Assembly: GCA_037447655.1 (NCBI GenBank)
Contig: JBBHKE010000655.1
Location: 188,001-200,411 of the forward strand
Direction of reading: 5' to 3'
Length of the DNA stretch: 12,411 nucleotides
Origin: Zygnema cylindricum
Taxonomy: Eukaryota; Streptophyta; Zygnematophyceae; Zygnematales; Zygnemataceae
Shown here: positions 9,240-12,411 of the stretch, piece after piece
Position numbering within the stretch: the stretch's first letter is position 1
Layout of the letters: every line of letters begins with the position of its first letter
Position numbers and translations under genes: made by a program
The notes under the pieces: generated by a model
Database searches by the model: none
The model's input: only the letters and a program-made list of their open reading frames with translations
What the model was told of the DNA's origin: nothing

Positions 9240-9437
9240 TGATCGCTGCACCTATCGTGGCCGTCCGATCAAAGTGGATACAATTGTAGTCGTTGAAAAT
9301 ACGCGGGCGATATTTGTTTCGCGTTCGAAACAATTCCGGGGTATCCCTTTCATAAAATACATTAAATCGTTCTCCCTACTATGCAAAATTGTATCTATGC
9401 ATTACGTATCTATTTTCCGTTATACGAACTAGTCTAC
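9240..9437. repeat. 198-bp direct repeat, copy 1
   Basis: It runs from TGATCGCTGCACC to GAACTAGTCTAC and is matched along its whole length by 9995-10192. A partial further copy, TGATCGCGGCACCTATTG, begins at 9446 and stops at 9468, just before the miniature element. This suggests a tandem array with a period of about 206 bp. Confidence 0.85.
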
Positions 9438-9474
9438 ATGTTCCGTGATCGCGGCACCTATTGTGGCCAGCTCA

Positions 9475-9701
9475 TGTTGATTTCCAAGAAATCCGGGATT
9501 CGACATGTCCCACACTTGGGAAAATTGAGCCGGCCAAGGTTCGAACCTGGGACCTTTCACTTCAACTGCGAACGCACAACCACTGTGCCACTAGCTCGAT
9601 GTAGAGACTGGCGAGTCCGTACCTTTATCTTACAAGCGGTTCGAGTATGGATAATCCATATTCTACCCTGTATTCGACCGGCTTCACGAGCTAATCAAAC
9701 A
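9475..9701 (-). repeat. 3' LTR of the miniature element
   Basis: 227 bp, TG..CA bounded on the minus strand, exactly the length of the other LTR. It is preceded in element sense by the GTGAGGGGGAG purine tract. Confidence 0.78.
9527..9597 (-). ncRNA. tRNA-like cloverleaf, copy 1 (anticodon position TTG)
   Basis: 71 nt fold into all four arms. The acceptor stem GAGCTAG/CCGGCTC has one A-C mismatch. The D stem GCAC/GTGC encloses AGTGGTT, the anticodon stem TTCGC/GTGAA encloses AGTTGAA, and the T stem CCAGG/CTTGG encloses TTCGAAC. Box A (TGGCACAGTGG) and box B (GGTTCGAACCT) are intact, and TTTT follows two bases after the end. U33 is replaced by G, so decoding function is doubtful. It lies inside an LTR, so I read it as an element part, not a cellular tRNA gene. 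Confidence 0.6.
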
Positions 9702-9715
9702 CTCCCCCTCACGGG
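9702..9715 (-). other. polypurine tract of the miniature element
   Basis: Minus strand CCCGTGAGGGGGAG lies immediately before the TG of the 3' LTR. Confidence 0.65.
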
Positions 9716-9742
9716 AAAGCCGGTCAAACCATGCGATATCCC

Positions 9743-9758
9743 GCTGGCTCCAATACCA
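9743..9758 (-). other. primer-binding-like site of the miniature element
   Basis: Minus strand TGGTATTGGAGCCAGC starts at the first base after the 5' LTR. Its first 12 bases agree at 10 positions with the common copia primer site TGGTATCAGAGC, which pairs with the 3' end of initiator methionine tRNA. Confidence 0.62.
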
Positions 9759-9985
9759 TGTTGAATTCCAAGAAAATCGGGATTTAGCATGTCCAACACT
9801 TTGGAAAATTGAGCCAACCAGGGTTCGAACCTGGGACCTTTTACTTCAGCTGCGAATGCACTACCACTGTGCCACCAGCTCGATGTAGAGACTAGCGGGT
9901 CCGTACCTATATCTTACAGGCGGTTCGTGTATTCACATTCCATATTCTACCCTGTATTGGACCGACTTCACGTGCCAATCCAACA
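9759..9985 (-). repeat. 5' LTR of the miniature element
   Basis: 227 bp, TGTTGGATT to GAATTCAACA on the minus strand. It is preceded by AGAAGGGGGG, which itself looks like a purine tract. This leaves open that a longer tandem LTR structure once existed here. Confidence 0.78.
9811..9881 (-). ncRNA. tRNA-like cloverleaf, copy 2 (anticodon position CTG)
   Basis: 71 nt, the same layout as copy 1. The acceptor stem GAGCTGG/TTGGCTC is fully paired with wobbles, the D stem is GCAC/GTGC with GG in the loop, and the T stem CCAGG/CCTGG is perfect around TTCGAAC. The anticodon stem TTCGC/GTAAA has one mismatch. U8, the D-loop GG and TTC in the T loop are kept. G stands at position 33. TTTT follows closely. 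Position 34-36 would read CTG (glutamine-type), but charging identity is not claimed. Confidence 0.62.
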
Positions 9986-9994
9986 CCCCCCTTC

Positions 9995-10192
9995 TGATCT
10001 CGGCACCTATCGTGGCCGTCCGATAAAACCGGATACAATTGTAGTCGTTGAAAATACGCAGGCAATATTTGTTTCGCGTTCGAAACAAATGCGCGGTGTC
10101 CGTTTAATAAAATACATTAAATCGTACTCCGTACTATACAAAACTGTATCTATGCATTACGTATCTATTTTCCGTTATACGAACTAGTCTAC
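9995..10192. repeat. 198-bp direct repeat, copy 2
   Basis: It has the same length as copy 1 with few differences. It contains a perfect 10-bp inverted repeat around CGTT, at 10067-10076 and 10081-10090 (ATTTGTTTCG / CGAAACAAAT). Confidence 0.85.
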
Positions 10193-10673
10193 GTGTCAAA
10201 ATATAAATATCTGTCAAACCTATTATACTCTAGCACTAGCTTTAGACATATTGGTTAAAGCTAACGGCTAGTTTGACTGAAGGTAGGTACCAAGATCAAA
10301 TCCTGGATCCGTCAAACCTTTTAGATAACTCTATCAAGATTTGCCTTCCTGTTTTCTTTGAACAACCTAGGCAGCCATGGATCCAACTCCTCCTCAAGTC
10401 TTATGTGATTGCGACAAGTGTGGGGACTTGAGTGAAGAGTTAGAGGCGGGATGTCACTGTCCCCTTTTTGCCTTTTATATTTACAATCTCTAGACCTAGA
10501 AAACACTTAAATTTCAACACGTACAGAAAATACATCAGCAACTGTACTTTTTTGTACAACACAATAATTTGATTTGTGCCGTACTTCAGTAGATAGAGTT
10601 TTAGGGGGGAATAGGACTTAGACAATTTTGGGTAGGTAGCTGTCTCTCCTAGAGAGCACCTTGTATAAATGGA

Positions 10674-10680
10674 AAACTTT
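10674..10680 (+). promoter_or_regulatory. TATA box of element 3
   Basis: TATAAAT lies 346 bp upstream of the gag ATG. It is conserved with the boxes in the other two LTR copies and in the same relation to gag. Confidence 0.6.
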
Positions 10681-11019
10681 GGCCAGCCACAACTATCAAT
10701 TTCCTTGACCATCTTCAGTGATTCTTTTTGTTGCGGACTCAAGGGAGTCCATGCTACACAAGGGTGTAGTCGGTCAGAGTTTTTGTCTGCCAACGTGGCA
10801 GTATTTCTAAGGGAAAAACAAAGTGGGTGAATGTGTCCAAATCTCATATTCTAACTTTGCTTTCTGTGGTGGAACTGAGTATACAGAAAGTGTTATTTCA
10901 CAAGGGTGAATCTATATTGGGGTTCTGACTGTCAAGGGGTTAGTCATTTGGGTTTATATCAACTTGGAGTAAGCACTATCTAGATTAGCTTCTTTTGGAT
11001 CTGCATACTCTGAGGGCCA

Positions 11020-12411
11020 ATGGAGGTCTCAGAGTTTCAAGTGATGGGCCCACCATCTAGGGTGCCTATATTTGATGGAACAGACTTCACTTATTGGGTG
11101 TTTACAATGGAGGGATTGCTTTTCCAGAAGCACTTATGGGGAATTGTTGCGGGACAAGTGAGATGTCCGCCACCTGGCTTTGGAGTAGCTTACTATGGAG
11201 AATCGTCTGAGGCTTCCCAGAATATCAACCGGAGTTCAGATGCAACGAAAGGTGAAGGGAAAAACCTTTCAGTGGATGGGAAAATAGGGGAGAAGGAAAA
11301 AGGGACACCTATGGTGAGGGGAGCTAGGCTCTCAGCTATGGTACCACTTGTAGGGATTATAACTGAAAAAAATGACAGAAAAATAGAGGAATTCAAAAAC
11401 ACTATAGCAAAACATCTCATACTTAGATACGTGTCTAAGTCCATAGCTATCACTCTTTTAAGTCTAACCAAGTCTTCAGAGATATGGGAAGCAATAACTC
11501 AGATTTATAAGTGTGAGACTATTCAAAGGCAGCTATTAGTAAAACAGGAAATAGAGGCCTATGTTTATAAAGACGGTAGCATGACAGAGTTTTGCAATGA
11601 TATTGCTGCGTTATATGTTGAGCTTACTAGTGTGGTATATGTAGAATCCGAGGAGAGTAAGATTAATACACTACTTATCAAACTCCCAAATGAGTACGAA
11701 AACTTCATTTGTCGTATGCAGGCAATGGATGGCTCCTCATGGACTTGGAGCTTTACCATGGGGATAATTCTTGTGAGGGAAAGCACTTTGGAGCTTCGTA
11801 GGGGAAGGGTTAGGGTCAATGCATTTTCAACTGGTGGTGATTGGCAAAAGCGTGATGAGAGGAACGGTGGTGACGAGCGGAAGCGTAATGAGAGGAACAG
11901 TGGTGACGAGCGTAAGCGTGATGAGAGGAAGAAAGACAAAGGTAAACCTTATCGAAACTTTGGTGGAAAGAAAAGTAGAGGAAAAGAAAAGGGAGCTTTG
12001 AAAAAGGGGGTTTGCTTCTTTTGTAGGGAACTGGGTCATTATATGGAGGAATGCCCTTGTTTGGAAATACTTAGAAGTTGGAATGTGGATGAGGAGGACG
12101 ATGGGGAAGAGGAGAAAGAGGATGAAGATATTTTAGAGCTTTTGCGGATTTGTAGTATGGGGAAGAGAGAAGAGCACACAGAAATTTCACGAAAGCAACA
12201 ATGTGCTTTTGGAGGTATAAGGGAAGTAAAGAGAGAGGAGATACTTGAGAGAGTTCAAAATATTGAGGATAGTTTCATAGATATTTCGGAAACAGAAAAC
12301 TGGTCGGAAAGGGAGACTTCAACGGATTCCAAGGAAAGGGGAGAATTAATTCTAGAGGAGGTTTTAAAGGATAGAGGAGAAGAGGAATATTTAATGAAAG
12401 GTTTAGGGGAG
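11020..12411 (+). CDS. copia Gag (5' part of Gag-Pol), open to the window edge
   Basis: The frame runs 464 codons from ATG at 11020 without a stop and leaves the window. MEVSEFQVMGPPS is the chosen start because it is conserved with element 2. Residues 14-45 (PIFDGTDFTYWVFTMEGLLF) match the opening of copia-type gag. Residues about 125-250 hold the main gag helices, with SSEIWEAITQIY and INTLLIKLPNEYENF. About 80 charged or Gly-rich residues between these parts are unusual. Three 11-residue units of the KRDERNGGDER type lie at 277-309. A retroviral zinc knuckle C-X2-C-X4-H-X4-C lies at residues 332-345 (CFFC..H....C). A Glu-rich tail follows. Gag forms the virus-like particle and the knuckle binds RNA. 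Protease would be expected downstream. Confidence 0.88.
   Translation, partial: MEVSEFQVMGPPSRVPIFDGTDFTYWVFTMEGLLFQKHLWGIVAGQVRCPPPGFGVAYYGESSEASQNINRSSDATKGEGKNLSVDGKIGEKEKGTPMVRGARLSAMVPLVGIITEKNDRKIEEFKNTIAKHLILRYVSKSIAITLLSLTKSSEIWEAITQIYKCETIQRQLLVKQEIEAYVYKDGSMTEFCNDIAALYVELTSVVYVESEESKINTLLIKLPNEYENFICRMQAMDGSSWTWSFTMGIILVRESTLELRRGRVRVNAFSTGGDWQKRDERNGGDERKRNERNSGDERKRDERKKDKGKPYRNFGGKKSRGKEKGALKKGVCFFCRELGHYMEECPCLEILRSWNVDEEDDGEEEKEDEDILELLRICSMGKREEHTEISRKQQCAFGGIREVKREEILERVQNIEDSFIDISETENWSERETSTDSKERGELILEEVLKDRGEEEYLMKGLGE
11848..11946 (+). repeat. 33-bp tandem repeat inside gag, three units
   Basis: Three in-frame units encode KRDERNGGDER, KRNERNSGDER and KRDERKKDKGK. Element 2 has four units at 7632-7763, so the unit number varies within the family. 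Confidence 0.85.

Larger units (their letters stand above)
9475..9985 (-). mobile_element. TRIM-like miniature LTR element carrying tRNA-like units
   Basis: Two direct repeats of 227 bp each (9475-9701 and 9759-9985) flank 57 bp. On the minus strand the order is LTR (TGTTGGATT..GAATTCAACA), a primer-binding-like site TGGTATTGGAGCCAGC directly after the LTR, a short spacer, the purine tract GTGAGGGGGAG, then LTR (TGTTTGATT..AAATCAACA). This is the layout of terminal-repeat retrotransposons in miniature: no coding capacity and mobilised by other elements' proteins. Each LTR contains a 71-nt tRNA-like cloverleaf. The LTRs differ at about 30 sites by eye, so the copy is old or was built from two members. 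No target duplication is visible (GCTCA versus CCCCC). Confidence 0.75.
5862..10519 (-). mobile_element. element 2: internally deleted copia element with both LTR regions
   Basis: On the minus strand this reads: LTR start TGTTGAAATT at 10519, U3 with nested insertions, TATA at 8948, leader, gag from 8592, RNase H end, polypurine tract at 6891-6879, then the 3' LTR region 6878-5862. About 1.9 kb of internal sequence remains. The zinc knuckle, protease, integrase and most of RT are gone. I found no matching 5-bp target duplications (GGGAA on the left, CGTAC on the right), so later rearrangement or loss at one end is likely. Confidence 0.7.
8788..10519 (-). mobile_element. 5' LTR of element 2, enlarged by nested repeats
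   Basis: This matches 5945-6878 in order: the ACCCACTTT start, the TATA region, the B-box-derived stretch, GGCAGCCATGG, CCTAGAAAA and the AAATTTCAACA end at 10519. It is about 1.73 kb instead of about 0.93 kb. The extra length is explained by the 198-bp duplication and the 511-bp miniature element. The gag-proximal border is uncertain. The LTR start at 10519 abuts element 3 directly. Confidence 0.68.
10520..12013. repeat. right arm of a long inverted repeat
   Basis: Partner of 7568-9089. The match ends on the right at the point where element 2 has lost the rest of gag and most of pol. Confidence 0.85.
10520..12411 (+). mobile_element. element 3: copia element, 5' end, continues past the window
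   Basis: A 5'-truncated LTR (from 10520), TATA box, leader and gag follow in order. The LTR lacks most of its U3: it begins inside a stretch matching about 9085 of element 2's LTR and abuts the TGTTGAAATT terminus of element 2. The gag frame is open to the last base, so this is the least decayed copy here. The rest of the element lies to the right. Confidence 0.82.

Noticed and set aside
9527-9881. Functional cellular tRNA-Gln genes
   Set aside because: U33 is missing, stems have mismatches, and both copies lie at the same place within LTR repeats.
8937-10187. Plus-strand frames of 65-127 codons
   Set aside because: They run through LTR, tRNA-like and repeat borders with no shared protein signal and lie antisense to the elements.
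9240-10192. CRISPR-like array
   Set aside because: Units are 198 bp with no short regular spacers, in a eukaryotic transposon.
5857-10524. Target-site duplication for element 2
   Set aside because: The 5-bp flanks GGGAA and CGTAC do not match.
10321-10847. Minus-strand frames in the LTR of element 3 and the U3 end of element 2
   Set aside because: They cross the junction of two elements and are antisense to the LTR promoter.

Overview
This is a eukaryotic nuclear window. Spliceosomal introns with GT..AG borders, a TPR immunophilin gene and Ty1/copia LTR retrotransposons all point that way. It is AT-rich outside the elements. I cannot name the organism. The copia-type elements and the miniature LTR element with an initiator-Met-like primer site would suit a plant or algal genome, but other eukaryotes are possible.

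Positions 1-1075 hold no convincing gene. Positions 1076-3327 (minus strand) hold the last four coding exons of a TPR-domain immunophilin of the cyclophilin-40/FKBP class. They were found by matching splice sites to a continuous TPR reading frame. They are 3223-3327, 2170-2245, 1406-1443 and 1076-1129, and they read through to a stop. A homopurine tract lies in the second intron between them. Earlier exons are not in the window.

From about 3371 to the right edge everything is retrotransposon, starting about 43 bp from the splice acceptor of exon 3223-3327. If the immunophilin gene is intact, this is one very large intron. Element 1 (plus) is a 5'-truncated, mutated copia pol (integrase end, RT, RNase H) ending in a polypurine tract at 5861. 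An LTR-like segment at 5862-6878 follows. Polypurine tracts facing it from both sides make a tail-to-tail arrangement. Element 2 (minus) has a broken gag joined by a large deletion to RNase H (6892-8592). Its 5' LTR (about 8790-10519) is enlarged by a 198-bp duplication and a nested 511-bp miniature LTR element. Element 3 (plus, 10520 onward) has a 5'-truncated LTR with a TATA box and a gag frame open from 11020 to the window edge.

The most interesting item is the nested miniature element at 9475-9985. It has two 227-bp terminal repeats, a 57-bp internal segment with a primer-binding-like site and a purine tract, and no coding. Each LTR carries a 71-nt tRNA-like cloverleaf with A and B boxes and an oligo-T just downstream. 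It resembles a TRIM of the Cassandra kind, but with a tRNA-like unit where Cassandra carries 5S rRNA. The copia LTRs also carry an unrelated degenerate tRNA-like stretch. The opposed copies form two large inverted repeats, with arms of roughly 0.7 kb and 1.5 kb.
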